Positions 6,104 to 14,191 of a DNA stretch of 16,595 bases are shown piece by piece. Below the pieces are notes generated by a model. That model was not told the origin of the DNA and searched no databases. It worked only from the letters and a program-made list of their open reading frames with translations. Position numbers and translations under genes: made by a program. Source of the stretch: an uncultured Clostridia bacterium (lineage in GTDB: Bacteria > Bacillota > Clostridia > Oscillospirales > Acutalibacteraceae); assembly GCA_946004305.1 (NCBI GenBank), contig CAMFZJ010000011.1:1-16595 (forward strand), in the 5' to 3' direction. Numbering within the stretch: the stretch's first letter is position 1; the number at the start of each line of letters is the position of its first letter.

Positions 6104-7210
6104 TTATTTATGCTTTTTATGTTTGTTTTTAGACTTATTTTTAGGAATATATATTTTTTTATTCTGTTCATTCTGTTCATTGTCAGAAATAGTTTTCTGC
6201 CCGAATTTGTCATAAACCATTAATACTCCGTTTTGTATCCATTTGAAAGGATAACCAAAGATATTAATTGAAAGTATAAAGGTTACGGCTGTGCCTATTA
6301 ATATTACAAATAACACATCAATTCCTGACTTAATTTGAATGAAGCTAAGCTCCTCTCTTTTTGAAAAGAAATAGGCAACAGGGAACAGATGAAGAATATA
6401 TATCTGCAAAGAATTTCTGCCTACATATGAGAAGAAGGTCTTGCATTTGGGCATAATTGCAATTATTGCAAAAATCATAAGGGCAGCGATAATATATGCG
6501 TAAAATCTTTGGAAAACACCTGATTTAAAGCTTACAGCCATTTCCTTGTAATCGGCTTTGCCGTAGAAGAGTGTGCTTTTCAAGGTTAAAAACTTATTGT
6601 TGTACCACATTACAATGGATAGTATTATTGCGACTGAACCGTAAATAAATCTAAGGTCATTTTTCTTTAGCTGGGTTATTAAATCTCCGCTTACATAATA
6701 CCCTGCGAAAAAGAAGGGGGCAAAAACAAATATTCTGCTTATTGTAAAGAATGTACCTGCCTGGGATTCCATACCTATAAACAATCCCATTAGTACGATA
6801 AAGGGCATTGCTATATATACAGGCATTTTTTCAAACATAGGTATAAGAAGATAATAAACCACCATTGCAAGCAAATACCAAAGCCCTACATTTGGAGTAA
6901 ACAGGGTAAAGGCGGAACTTTTATCTGCTGCATATTTGCAGAAGAAAAAGAGCAACACCTGAAAAATAACATAATAGCTTGCAAAAACAGCTACCTTTTC
7001 ACCTTTGACGTTGCCGTTTTGACAGTATTTTTTTGCCCAAAATCCCGATACAAATACAAAGGCCGGCATATGGAAGGTGTAAATCCAGTATCTGATGTTT
7101 TCTCCTACTTCCGATGTTATTGTAAAGGATGCAAATATATGGCCTATAACAACTGTAAGTATGAGAAAGGCTTTAATATTGTCCCATAAGTAATCACGTT
7201 CTTTTATCAT
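6104..7210 (-). CDS. Acyltransferase family 3 integral membrane protein
   Basis: A 368-residue polytopic membrane protein with about ten hydrophobic segments, of the acyltransferase-3 family (OafA/NodX-like) that transfers acyl groups to surface sugars or lipids. The family signature is at the N-terminus: YLWDNIKAFLILTVVIGHIF (7-26, with the conserved His24). It is followed by YTFHMPAFVFVSGFW (44-58), including the typical HMP-x-F-x(3)-SG pattern. The last 25 residues are highly basic and polar (Lys/Asn-rich), a cytoplasmic tail. AAGGGAG 5-6 nt before the ATG supports the start. It lies 18 nt after pheA and 25 nt before the GH31 gene, so it appears to be co-transcribed with the aromatic pathway genes. 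Substrate is unknown; modification of a cell-wall polymer or exopolysaccharide is a guess from the family. Confidence 0.85.
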   Translation of the reverse strand: MIKERDYLWDNIKAFLILTVVIGHIFASFTITSEVGENIRYWIYTFHMPAFVFVSGFWAKKYCQNGNVKGEKVAVFASYYVIFQVLLFFFCKYAADKSSAFTLFTPNVGLWYLLAMVVYYLLIPMFEKMPVYIAMPFIVLMGLFIGMESQAGTFFTISRIFVFAPFFFAGYYVSGDLITQLKKNDLRFIYGSVAIILSIVMWYNNKFLTLKSTLFYGKADYKEMAVSFKSGVFQRFYAYIIAALMIFAIIAIMPKCKTFFSYVGRNSLQIYILHLFPVAYFFSKREELSFIQIKSGIDVLFVILIGTAVTFILSINIFGYPFKWIQNGVLMVYDKFGQKTISDNEQNEQNKKIYIPKNKSKNKHKKHK

Positions 7211-7228
7211 AATTTCTCCCTTTTAAGT

Positions 7229-8356
7229 TTATTGCTCAGTATAGTTTCCTAAGAATGAGAAGTTTGGCATTTCCGCTGAAAGCTGACAAATAAGATTTGT
7301 AGCGTTTTCACTGTGAACATTGCCTGTAAAGTCAAGATAGAATAAATATTCAAACTGACTTCCCTCAATAGGTCTTGACTCAATTTTAGTCAGGTTAAAG
7401 CCTAAAGAATTAAATCTGCACAGTACGCTGTATAGGGAGCCTGAAATATGAGGCAGGCTGAAACAAAGACTGATTTTGTCAGCATTCTCAGGAATATAAA
7501 GCTTTTTAGAAATCACAATAAACCGTGTAGTGTTTGAATCGTTGTCCTGTATGTGATTGTCAAGAACCTTAAGTCCGTATTCCTCTGCGGCTTTGTAGGA
7601 ACAAATAGCGGCAACATTAAGACGTTTTTCCTTTGCAACGGCTCTGGCTGCAACAGCTGTGTTTGACATTGGGGTAGCTTCAAAATCTTTCTTGCCGATA
7701 TAGTTTTCACATTGAGAAATTGACTGTGGGTGCGTCCACACCTTTTCAATGTCCCCAAGCTCACTTTGTTTTAAGCCTGCAAGGCAGTAATCAATTTTCA
7801 AATCAAATGCGCCTACAATATAAAACCTGTGCTTTAGTATTAAATCGTAAACCGCTGAAACTGAGCCTGCTGTAGAGTTTTCCACAGGAAGAACTCCGTA
7901 GGATACTTCGTCATTTGCAACAGCTTCAAAAACCTCCTCAAAGGTTTTGTAGCTTATGGGTTCTCCCTTAGGGAAAAGCCTGAGAGTAGCCTCATATCCG
8001 TTGGCTCCTTTGATGCCCTGATAGGCTACCTTGATTCCACTCATAGGCAAATCAGCTTCCGCATTAGCAATAACCTTTTTCAGCTCTTGACCGCTTCCTA
8101 CAATGTTATGCTGTAAAGCTCTTGAAAGCTCCATAATATTTGAATAGAGAAGTCTTGCAGAGGCACCGTATTCTCCGCCTTTTTCTGCAACTGCATCAAG
8201 TATTTCGTTTTCTCTGTTCTGATTAAGCACAGGAATATCATTAAGCTTTTTATAGTTACCAACCTCTTTGGCACAGTCCATACGCTGTTTGAAAAGCTCA
8301 ATAAGCTTTTCGTCAATTTGGTTGATTTCCTGTCTTATTTCATTTAAATCTCTCAT
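7229..8356 (-). CDS. pheA: Bifunctional chorismate mutase/prephenate dehydratase (P-protein)
   Basis: A 375-residue bifunctional enzyme that turns chorismate into prephenate and then phenylpyruvate, on the route to phenylalanine. Residues 1-85 are an all-helical AroQ-type chorismate mutase (RQEINQIDEKLIELFKQRM, 8-26, with Arg8 and Arg25 in the positions expected for the active site). Residues 108-285 are the prephenate dehydratase domain, with VAYQGIKGANGYEA near its start, NSTAGSV (160-166) and the catalytic TTRF (276-279). Residues 294-345 are an ACT domain with ESRP (326-329) and SGSL (305-308) standing for the usual GAL motif, which bind phenylalanine for feedback inhibition in E. coli. 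The ribosome site AAGGTGA is 5 nt from the ATG. It follows aroC by 23 nt. Confidence 0.94.
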   Translation of the reverse strand: MRDLNEIRQEINQIDEKLIELFKQRMDCAKEVGNYKKLNDIPVLNQNRENEILDAVAEKGGEYGASARLLYSNIMELSRALQHNIVGSGQELKKVIANAEADLPMSGIKVAYQGIKGANGYEATLRLFPKGEPISYKTFEEVFEAVANDEVSYGVLPVENSTAGSVSAVYDLILKHRFYIVGAFDLKIDYCLAGLKQSELGDIEKVWTHPQSISQCENYIGKKDFEATPMSNTAVAARAVAKEKRLNVAAICSYKAAEEYGLKVLDNHIQDNDSNTTRFIVISKKLYIPENADKISLCFSLPHISGSLYSVLCRFNSLGFNLTKIESRPIEGSQFEYLFYLDFTGNVHSENATNLICQLSAEMPNFSFLGNYTEQ

Positions 8357-8379
8357 AAAATCACCTTATATATGCCGGT

Positions 8380-9447
8380 TTACAGCAAATCAAAAATTGC
8401 CGCAGCAGTCATAGCTTCCACTACGGAAACGGCTCTTGGTACTATGCAAGGGTCGTGTCTGCCTTTAACAACCAGCTTATCATTTTCCTTGGTTTGCAGA
8501 TTTACTGTATCCTGTTCTTTAGAAATAGACGGTGTGGGCTTGATTGCAACCTTAAATGTAATGGGCATACCGTTGGAGATGCCTCCTAAGATACCACCGC
8601 AGTTGTTTGTTTTTGTAACAACCTTACCGTCTTTGTATTCAAAGGCGTCATTGTTTTGTGAGCCTCTTAGCTTTGCACTTTCAAAGCCTTTGCCAAATTC
8701 GATACCTTTAACTGCCGGAATACCGAACATAGCCTGAGCAATTTTTCCTTCAATACCGTCAAACAGAGGTCCGCCGATACCTGCCTTTAAGCCGGTAACA
8801 GCACATTCAATTGTACCGCCGATACTGTCAAGGTCCATTCTTGCAGCTTCAACCTCCTGACGCATAAGGTCTTCCTTGCTTTGGTCAATAAGAGCAAAGG
8901 AGGATTCGGACAGTCTTTCCATAAGGCTGTTGTCAATATTAACAGGGTCAAAGTCTTTATCCTGAACCTTTCCTATTGAGGAAATATGACCGGCAATATT
9001 AATTCCTTTTTGCTGAAGAATTTGCCTGAAAATTGCACCGGCAAAAACTATGGGTGCAGTAAGACGTCCGCTGAAATGTCCGCCCCCTCGAATATCGTTG
9101 TTGCCCTCATATTTTACAAAGGCTGTGTAGTCGCTGTGTCCGGGACGCGGCAAAGCAAGAAGATTCGAGTAGTCACCGCTTTGTGTGTTTGTGTTATCTA
9201 TTACGCAACAAATTGGGGCACCTGTGGTAATGCCGTTAAGCAAACCGGATTTTATATTTGGAAAATCCTTCTCAGCTCTCGGCGTGGCAGTTTTGTCCTT
9301 GCCGGGAGCACGTCTTGCCATTTGCAAAAGTACCTTGTCCATATCAATAGTGTATCCTGCCGGAACACCGTCAATAACAGCACCTATGCCGTTTCCGTGG
9401 CTTTCACCGAAAATGCTGAGCTTAATTTTATTTCCGAAGGTCCCCAT
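8380..9447 (-). CDS. aroC: Chorismate synthase
   Basis: A 355-residue enzyme, close to the usual length, converting 5-enolpyruvylshikimate-3-phosphate to chorismate with reduced FMN. Signatures seen are FGESHGNGIG (13-22), RPGHSD (101-106) and RGGGHFSGRLTAP (120-132). The C-terminal DPCIVPRAVSVVEAM block (about 330-344) is also typical of the family. The start overlaps the end of aroA by 20 nt, and its own AGGAGG lies inside aroA 9 nt upstream, so translation is likely coupled. The RGGGHFSGR form of the third motif is the one I associate with Clostridia-type proteins, rather than the RASARET form of proteobacteria. Confidence 0.96.
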   Translation of the reverse strand: MGTFGNKIKLSIFGESHGNGIGAVIDGVPAGYTIDMDKVLLQMARRAPGKDKTATPRAEKDFPNIKSGLLNGITTGAPICCVIDNTNTQSGDYSNLLALPRPGHSDYTAFVKYEGNNDIRGGGHFSGRLTAPIVFAGAIFRQILQQKGINIAGHISSIGKVQDKDFDPVNIDNSLMERLSESSFALIDQSKEDLMRQEVEAARMDLDSIGGTIECAVTGLKAGIGGPLFDGIEGKIAQAMFGIPAVKGIEFGKGFESAKLRGSQNNDAFEYKDGKVVTKTNNCGGILGGISNGMPITFKVAIKPTPSISKEQDTVNLQTKENDKLVVKGRHDPCIVPRAVSVVEAMTAAAIFDLL

Positions 9448-10699
9448 AGCTTATGCCTCCTAATTTGTTGTATTCTTCAAAATATCCGGGATAGCTTTTG
9501 TTTGTGCTTTCCTTGTCGGTAATTGTTACTGTACCTGTTGACATAAGGGCTGCAACAGACATAGCCATAACAATTCTGTGGTCATTTACACCCTGAACAA
9601 GTCCTCCGCTTATAGAGTCCACTCCGGTAATAACCAGTCCGTCAGGCTTTTCGATAACCTTTCCACCTACAGCGTTAAGAGCATTTGCTATTGCAGAAAG
9701 TCTGTCGCTTTCTTTAATACGCAGACGCTCTGCACCTGTAATATTTGTTGTACCTTTTGCAAAGCTTGCGCATACTGCAAGTATAGGCACAAGGTCCGGA
9801 ATCTGTCTTGCGTCTATGTCAGTTGCAGTTAAGGTGTTTTTTCTGACTGTTACCGAGTTTTCCGAAAGCTCTACTTCTGCGCCGAAACTTTTTAGTATAT
9901 GGGCAATTTCCTTGTCCCCCTGAGGGGAATTTTTCATTACTCCTGTAACGGTAACTTCACCTGTTAATGCTGCGGCAGTCATAAAGAATGCGGCATTGCT
10001 CCAGTCACCCTCAGTGGTGTAATTGCGTGGGATATATTTCTGATTGCCTTTTATAAAATAGCCATAATCGGTAGTTTCAATTTTAACCCCGAATTTCGCC
10101 ATACAATTAATTGTAATGTCAACGTAAGCAACGCTTTCAAGAGGGGAAGTCAGTATGATTTTGCTGTCACCCTTAACAAGTGGCAAAGCAAAAAGCAGAC
10201 CTGTAATAAACTGGGAACTTACATTTCCGGGAATATCAAATTCTCCTGATTTAAGCTGTCCCTGTACAGTAAGGGGAAGCCCTGATTTTGTAGTGCATTT
10301 CACTCCTGCCTTTGGCAGGCAATCAAGATATATTCCGATTGGTCTTTCGGGAAGTCTGCCTTCCCCTGTAAAGGTTGCAGTAATTCCCATAGCACTTACA
10401 ACAGGAATAATAAATCTTAAAAGTGAACCGCTTTCTCCGCAATGAAGCTGACAGTTGTCAACTTTAAAAAGGTTGTTGCCGTCAATAGTAAGCACATCAT
10501 TTTCAATACTGATGTCAGCTCCTAAAGTTTTTATGCAGTTGATTGTAGCCTTAATATCCTCAGAAAGTGCCACAGGAGCAACTGTGCATTTTCCTCTTGA
10601 AAGAGCAGCACATATTATGGCTCTGTGAACGTCACTTTTTGAGGGCGGAATTTGAACGGTTCCCTTAAGCTTTGATGATTCTACATTAATATTCGTCAT
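9428..10699 (-). CDS. aroA: 3-phosphoshikimate 1-carboxyvinyltransferase (EPSP synthase)
   Basis: A 423-residue two-domain enzyme that adds enolpyruvate from PEP to shikimate-3-phosphate. Seen are PPSKSDVHR (18-26, substrate-binding Lys21, Ser22, Arg26) and the PEP loop CGESGSLLRF (87-96). VSSQF (160-164), EGDWSNAAFF (230-239), IPDLVP (300-305, catalytic Asp302), RIKESDR (327-333, Glu330) and DHR (373-375) follow. The PEP loop differs from the GNAGTAMRPL of class I enzymes such as E. coli: the Gly is kept, but Pro after Arg is Phe. The ribosome site AGGAT overlaps the aroB stop codon region and sits 7 nt from the ATG, giving a 9-nt intergenic gap. The end overlaps aroC by 20 nt. Confidence 0.95.
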   Translation of the reverse strand: MTNINVESSKLKGTVQIPPSKSDVHRAIICAALSRGKCTVAPVALSEDIKATINCIKTLGADISIENDVLTIDGNNLFKVDNCQLHCGESGSLLRFIIPVVSAMGITATFTGEGRLPERPIGIYLDCLPKAGVKCTTKSGLPLTVQGQLKSGEFDIPGNVSSQFITGLLFALPLVKGDSKIILTSPLESVAYVDITINCMAKFGVKIETTDYGYFIKGNQKYIPRNYTTEGDWSNAAFFMTAAALTGEVTVTGVMKNSPQGDKEIAHILKSFGAEVELSENSVTVRKNTLTATDIDARQIPDLVPILAVCASFAKGTTNITGAERLRIKESDRLSAIANALNAVGGKVIEKPDGLVITGVDSISGGLVQGVNDHRIVMAMSVAALMSTGTVTITDKESTNKSYPGYFEEYNKLGGISYGDLRK

Positions 10700-10708
10700 A
10701 GATTTATC

Positions 10709-11758
10709 CTAAACAGTAATAAATTTTTCAAGTCCATTTAGCGGGGTAGGCTTTGTAAAGCTTGTGCCGATTTTTTCCAAAAGCACAAGATTGACGCTGC
10801 CGCCGGCGGTTTTCTTATCACTTGAGCAGACCTGTGCAATTTCCCTAAAGTCTGCCTTGTCAGATACAGGAAGTCCGTATTTTTTGCAAAGGGCAACTAT
10901 TCTGTCAGTTGTACCTGCTTTTGTAATGCCTGCTTTTTCAGAGGCTTTGGTAATCATACACATACCGATTGCAACAGCTTGTCCGTGAGAAAGCCCTTTG
11001 TAGTTATATATTTTCTCCAAACTGTGACCCAAAGTGTGACCGAAATTCAGGAGCATACGCTCGCCCTTTTCTCTTTCGTCAGCATTAACTACGTCACGTT
11101 TTATTGAAACGCATATTTCAATAATATCTTCGATTATGCTAAGGGCATTTTCATTTTCAAGGGTTTCAAAAAGCTTTTCGTCTTTAATGCAACCGTATTT
11201 TATAACCTCAGCCATTCCGTCATTAATGTAATAATCTGGCAGGGTTGAAAGAGTGTCAGGGTCAACAATAACCATATTGGGCTGCCAGAAAGCTCCCACT
11301 AGGTTTTTGCCCTGCTGAATATCTACACCTGTTTTCCCTCCTACAGAGGAATCAACCTGAGCAAGGAGCGAGGTTGGAATTTGTACAAACTCAATTCCAC
11401 GCATATATGAAGCCGCCGCAAAGCCTGCCATATCTCCTGTAACTCCACCGCCAAGTGCAACTACAAGGTCTTTTCTTGACATATGAAAATCAGCAAAACA
11501 GCTGTACATATCTGCTATTGTTGAAAGCCTTTTGTTTTCTTCACCTGCCTCAAAAACAAAAAGCTCCGTTTCAAAGCCTGAGGCTTTTATTGAAGAAATA
11601 ACCTTTTCCGAGTAGAGCTTTTCAACATTGCTGTCTGTTACAATGCACACCTTCTGAGCTTTGCTTACAGATTTAATAAGCTCACCGCAACGGTTAATTA
11701 TTCCACGCTCTATAAGAATATCATAGGGTCTGTCTGTCTGAACCTTAATTGTTCTCAT
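10709..11758 (-). CDS. aroB: 3-dehydroquinate synthase
   Basis: A 349-residue NAD-dependent enzyme that cyclises DAHP to 3-dehydroquinate, the second step of the shikimate pathway. Motifs seen are EAGEENK (70-76), ALGGGVTGDMAGF (101-113), PTSLLAQVDSSVGGKTG (128-144) and KNLVGAFWQP (151-160). Zinc ligands fit Glu184 (GMAEVIKYG), His241 (NFGHTLGH) and His258 (SHGQ). The start codon overlaps the tyrA stop codon in an ATGA arrangement (11758-11755), a sign of coupled translation, so no separate ribosome site is needed. Length and motif order are fully typical. Confidence 0.96.
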   Translation of the reverse strand: MRTIKVQTDRPYDILIERGIINRCGELIKSVSKAQKVCIVTDSNVEKLYSEKVISSIKASGFETELFVFEAGEENKRLSTIADMYSCFADFHMSRKDLVVALGGGVTGDMAGFAAASYMRGIEFVQIPTSLLAQVDSSVGGKTGVDIQQGKNLVGAFWQPNMVIVDPDTLSTLPDYYINDGMAEVIKYGCIKDEKLFETLENENALSIIEDIIEICVSIKRDVVNADEREKGERMLLNFGHTLGHSLEKIYNYKGLSHGQAVAIGMCMITKASEKAGITKAGTTDRIVALCKKYGLPVSDKADFREIAQVCSSDKKTAGGSVNLVLLEKIGTSFTKPTPLNGLEKFITV

Positions 11759-12585
11759 TCTCCAAGAGCCTCCTTAGTTTTGTGAGCCTGTTCTAAAAGC
11801 TCCTGTAATCTTTTTTCGTCATTGGTTTTTATTGCGTCAGTAATCTGAGTGATGTTTTCTATAAGCAAATCAAGCTCCTTTAAAAGCGGCTCTCTGTTTT
11901 CCATAAACAGTTCTGTCCACAGCTTGGAGTTTATATTTGCAACTCTTGATACATCGTGATATGAGCCTGCGGAAAAGCCTTTGTGATTCATACAGCAAGG
12001 ACTTAAAACATAGGAGCAGGCTAATACATGAGGAAGCTGAGAAGTAAAGGCAATCATTCTGTCGTGTTCCTCAGGAGTGGTGTATTTAATCCTGCCAAAC
12101 TGAATTTTTAATGCAAGATTTGCAAGGGTTTTTACTGCATTTTCAGAAGCGTCACAGGGTACGATAATATAACTTGCACCTTTGTAAAGCTCTGCATCAG
12201 ATGAAGAAAAGCCGTTGGTTTCCTTACCTGCCATAGGGTGGCTCCCTACAAATTCAAAGCCGAATTTGTGAGAAAGCTCTGTCATTTTCGGACAGATTTC
12301 CATTTTGATACCTGAGGAGTCTGTAACAATACAGCCTTTTTTCAGATAACTGCCGTACTTTTCAATATATTCAATTGCCGCCTGAGGATAAACTGCCATA
12401 ATAACAACATCAGCTTTTTTTAGACTGTTTTCATCGCCTATTTCATCAATGGCTCCACAGTCATAGGCTTGCTTAAGAGTTGCCTGAGTGCGGTTTATTC
12501 CTATAATATAATGGTCGGTATATTTTTTAAATGCCTTGCAAAAGCTGCCGCCGATTATACCCATACCGATTACTGCAATATTCAT
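11755..12585 (-). CDS. tyrA: Prephenate dehydrogenase
   Basis: A 276-residue enzyme oxidatively decarboxylating prephenate to 4-hydroxyphenylpyruvate, on the route to tyrosine. The Rossmann motif is GMGIIGGS (7-14). The second-strand end reads INRT (30-33), with no acidic residue where NAD-specific forms have Asp, which hints at NADP preference. Other signatures are TDSSGIK (88-94), GSHPMAGKETNG (114-125, His116) and HDRMIAFTSQLPH (174-186). There is no chorismate mutase domain and no C-terminal ACT domain, so tyrosine feedback on this enzyme is not obvious from its sequence. AAGGTGG lies 6 nt before the ATG, and the gap to aroF is 9 nt. It is a monofunctional form fed by the mutase domain of PheA. 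Confidence 0.93.
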   Translation of the reverse strand: MNIAVIGMGIIGGSFCKAFKKYTDHYIIGINRTQATLKQAYDCGAIDEIGDENSLKKADVVIMAVYPQAAIEYIEKYGSYLKKGCIVTDSSGIKMEICPKMTELSHKFGFEFVGSHPMAGKETNGFSSSDAELYKGASYIIVPCDASENAVKTLANLALKIQFGRIKYTTPEEHDRMIAFTSQLPHVLACSYVLSPCCMNHKGFSAGSYHDVSRVANINSKLWTELFMENREPLLKELDLLIENITQITDAIKTNDEKRLQELLEQAHKTKEALGE

Positions 12586-12594
12586 ACAACCACC

Positions 12595-13602
12595 TTATTT
12601 AAGTGCGTTTTTAAGGTCAAATACTTTCTTGGCTACTACATCAAACTGCTCAGGTGTTAATGACTGAGCACCGTCTGAAAGTGCGTGAGGAGGATCGTTG
12701 TGAACCTCAATAATAAGTCCGTCAGCTCCTGCTGCAACTGCCGCCATAGCCAATGGTTCAACAAGCCAGCTTTTGCCTGATGCGTGGCTCGGGTCAACTA
12801 CTACAGGCAGGTGAGAAAGCTTCTTCACAATTGGAATAGCGGAAATATCAAGGGTGTTTCTTGTGAAGTTTTCGTAAGTACGAATACCACGTTCACAGAG
12901 AATAACATTACTGTTGCCTCCTGCCATAATGTACTCGGCAGACATTAGCCATTCCTCAATTGTTGCAGAAAGTCCACGCTTTAATAGTATAGGCTTGTTG
13001 GTTTTTCCAAGCTCCTTTAAAAGCTCAAAGTTCTGCATATTTCTTGCGCCGACCTGAATAATATCAACATTTTCAAACATATCAATATGAGATGCTCTCA
13101 TAATTTCTGTAACAATAGGAAGTCCTGTTTCTTTTCTGGCAATTTTCAGCAGATCCAGACCCTCAGCCTTTAGCCCCTGAAAGGCATAGGGTGAGGTTCT
13201 GGGCTTGAATGCACCGCCTCTTAAAAATGTAGCACCGCTGTTTTTTACAGACTTTGCGATTTCCACAATCTGCGACTCAGACTCAACAGAGCAAGGGCCT
13301 GCCATAATGTGTAGGCTTCCGTCACCGATTTTTAAACCGTTGCCAATATCAATAACTGTGTTTTCCGGATGAAATTTTCGGTTAGCTTTTTTGTACGGCT
13401 CCTGAACACGCTTAACGCTTTCTACAACGCTCTGAGCGTCAATATATTCAATGTCAATAGAGGTTGTATCCCCCAAAAGTCCAAGTACAGTAGAGTGGAC
13501 ACCTTCCCATACGTTTACCTTAACATTGTAGTTTTCCTTTAGCATATTGGCAAAGCTATGTTGCTGTTCCTTTGTGCAGGTAGGTTTCAGTACAATAATC
13601 AT
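12595..13602 (-). CDS. aroF: 3-deoxy-7-phosphoheptulonate (DAHP) synthase, type I-beta
   Basis: A 335-residue enzyme condensing PEP with erythrose-4-phosphate, the entry step to aromatic amino acids. The first about 70 residues (MIIVLKPTCTKEQ onward) form a ferredoxin-like domain that, in Thermotoga-type DAHP synthases, binds tyrosine or phenylalanine. The barrel follows with AGPCSVES (101-108, metal ligand Cys104), RGGAFKPRTSPYAFQG (128-143), LLKRG (206-210), LCERGIRT (235-242) and DPSHASGK (270-277, His273). Glu299 and Asp310 fit the remaining metal ligands. The ribosome site AAAGGA lies about 8 nt upstream. An intergenic promoter 40-70 nt before the start means the gene can be transcribed apart from aroE-aroK. 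Feedback by an aromatic amino acid is inferred from the N-domain. Confidence 0.95.
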   Translation of the reverse strand: MIIVLKPTCTKEQQHSFANMLKENYNVKVNVWEGVHSTVLGLLGDTTSIDIEYIDAQSVVESVKRVQEPYKKANRKFHPENTVIDIGNGLKIGDGSLHIMAGPCSVESESQIVEIAKSVKNSGATFLRGGAFKPRTSPYAFQGLKAEGLDLLKIARKETGLPIVTEIMRASHIDMFENVDIIQVGARNMQNFELLKELGKTNKPILLKRGLSATIEEWLMSAEYIMAGGNSNVILCERGIRTYENFTRNTLDISAIPIVKKLSHLPVVVDPSHASGKSWLVEPLAMAAVAAGADGLIIEVHNDPPHALSDGAQSLTPEQFDVVAKKVFDLKNALK

Positions 13603-13641
13603 ATAATCAAATCCTTTATAGTATATTAAATTACTTTTGAT

Positions 13642-13670
13642 ATTTTATCACTTTAAAGCGTTACAGTCAA
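13642..13670 (-). promoter_or_regulatory. Internal promoter in front of aroF
   Basis: TTGACT (13670-13665), a 17-nt spacer and TAAAAT (13647-13642) on the minus strand, in the only large gap of the operon. Transcription would start near 13635, about 33 nt before the aroF ATG, so the pathway's entry enzyme and everything downstream can be driven separately from aroE-aroK. Confidence 0.75.
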
Positions 13671-13687
13671 TAGATTTTCCTAACGCT
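13657..13687. promoter_or_regulatory. Inverted repeat straddling the aroF -35 box
   Basis: AGCGTTA (13657-13663) and TAACGCT (13681-13687) are perfect 7-bp arms 17 nt apart, enclosing the -35 hexamer at 13665-13670. It may be an operator. Alternatively, because the minus strand continues TTTAAAG, it could be a weak terminator for aroK. Which is right cannot be told from the sequence. Confidence 0.45.
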
Positions 13688-13690
13688 GAC

Positions 13691-14191
13691 TTATTTTACT
13701 TTATCAATAATTTCCTGTGCAACCTTTTTTGGAGGAAGATTTCCGTTTACGGTAATACTTGACGCTTTTTTATAAAGAGGCATACGACTGTCAAGAAGCT
13801 CCCTAATTTTCTCGTTGCGGTTTTCAGTTTGGAGCAAAGGTCTTGCAGTATCATTTTTTAAGCGGTCACAAAGAGTTTTGTAGCTTGCGTCAATAAGTAC
13901 GATTGTGCCGGTCTTTGACAGTACCTCTGTGTTTCTCTCAAATGTCAGTGTTCCGCCGCCGGCTGCGATTACGTTGTTATTCTCCTTTGCAAGGTCAATA
14001 CAAGCCTGATGTTCCATATCACGAAAACCATCTTCGCCTTTTTCTGCAAAAATTTCTTTAACGGTCATTTGAGCCTTATCTTCAATGTATTTATCCATAT
14101 CAATGAATTTCATATCAGCCAATTTGGCAAGGTTTTTGCCAACGGTTGTTTTGCCACAGCCCATAAATCCGCATAAAATAATATTGTTCAT
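13691..14191 (-). CDS. aroK: Shikimate kinase
   Basis: A 166-residue P-loop kinase phosphorylating shikimate at O3. The Walker A motif is GFMGCGKTT (8-16), shikimate binding is at DMD (31-33) and FRD (56-58), and the GGG loop is at 78-80. A C-terminal LID with ARPLL (about 115-119) completes the fold. Length is typical. The start codon overlaps the aroE stop codon by one base (TAATG, 14193-14189). An AGGAG lies rather far upstream (about 14 nt), so re-initiation after aroE is likely. It is the last gene before the internal aroF promoter. Confidence 0.95.
   Translation of the reverse strand: MNNIILCGFMGCGKTTVGKNLAKLADMKFIDMDKYIEDKAQMTVKEIFAEKGEDGFRDMEHQACIDLAKENNNVIAAGGGTLTFERNTEVLSKTGTIVLIDASYKTLCDRLKNDTARPLLQTENRNEKIRELLDSRMPLYKKASSITVNGNLPPKKVAQEIIDKVK

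Noticed and set aside
8986..9522. A 178-codon plus-strand frame
   Set aside because: It is antisense to aroC and aroA, Cys-rich with no recognisable motif, and has no ribosome site; a shadow of conserved genes.
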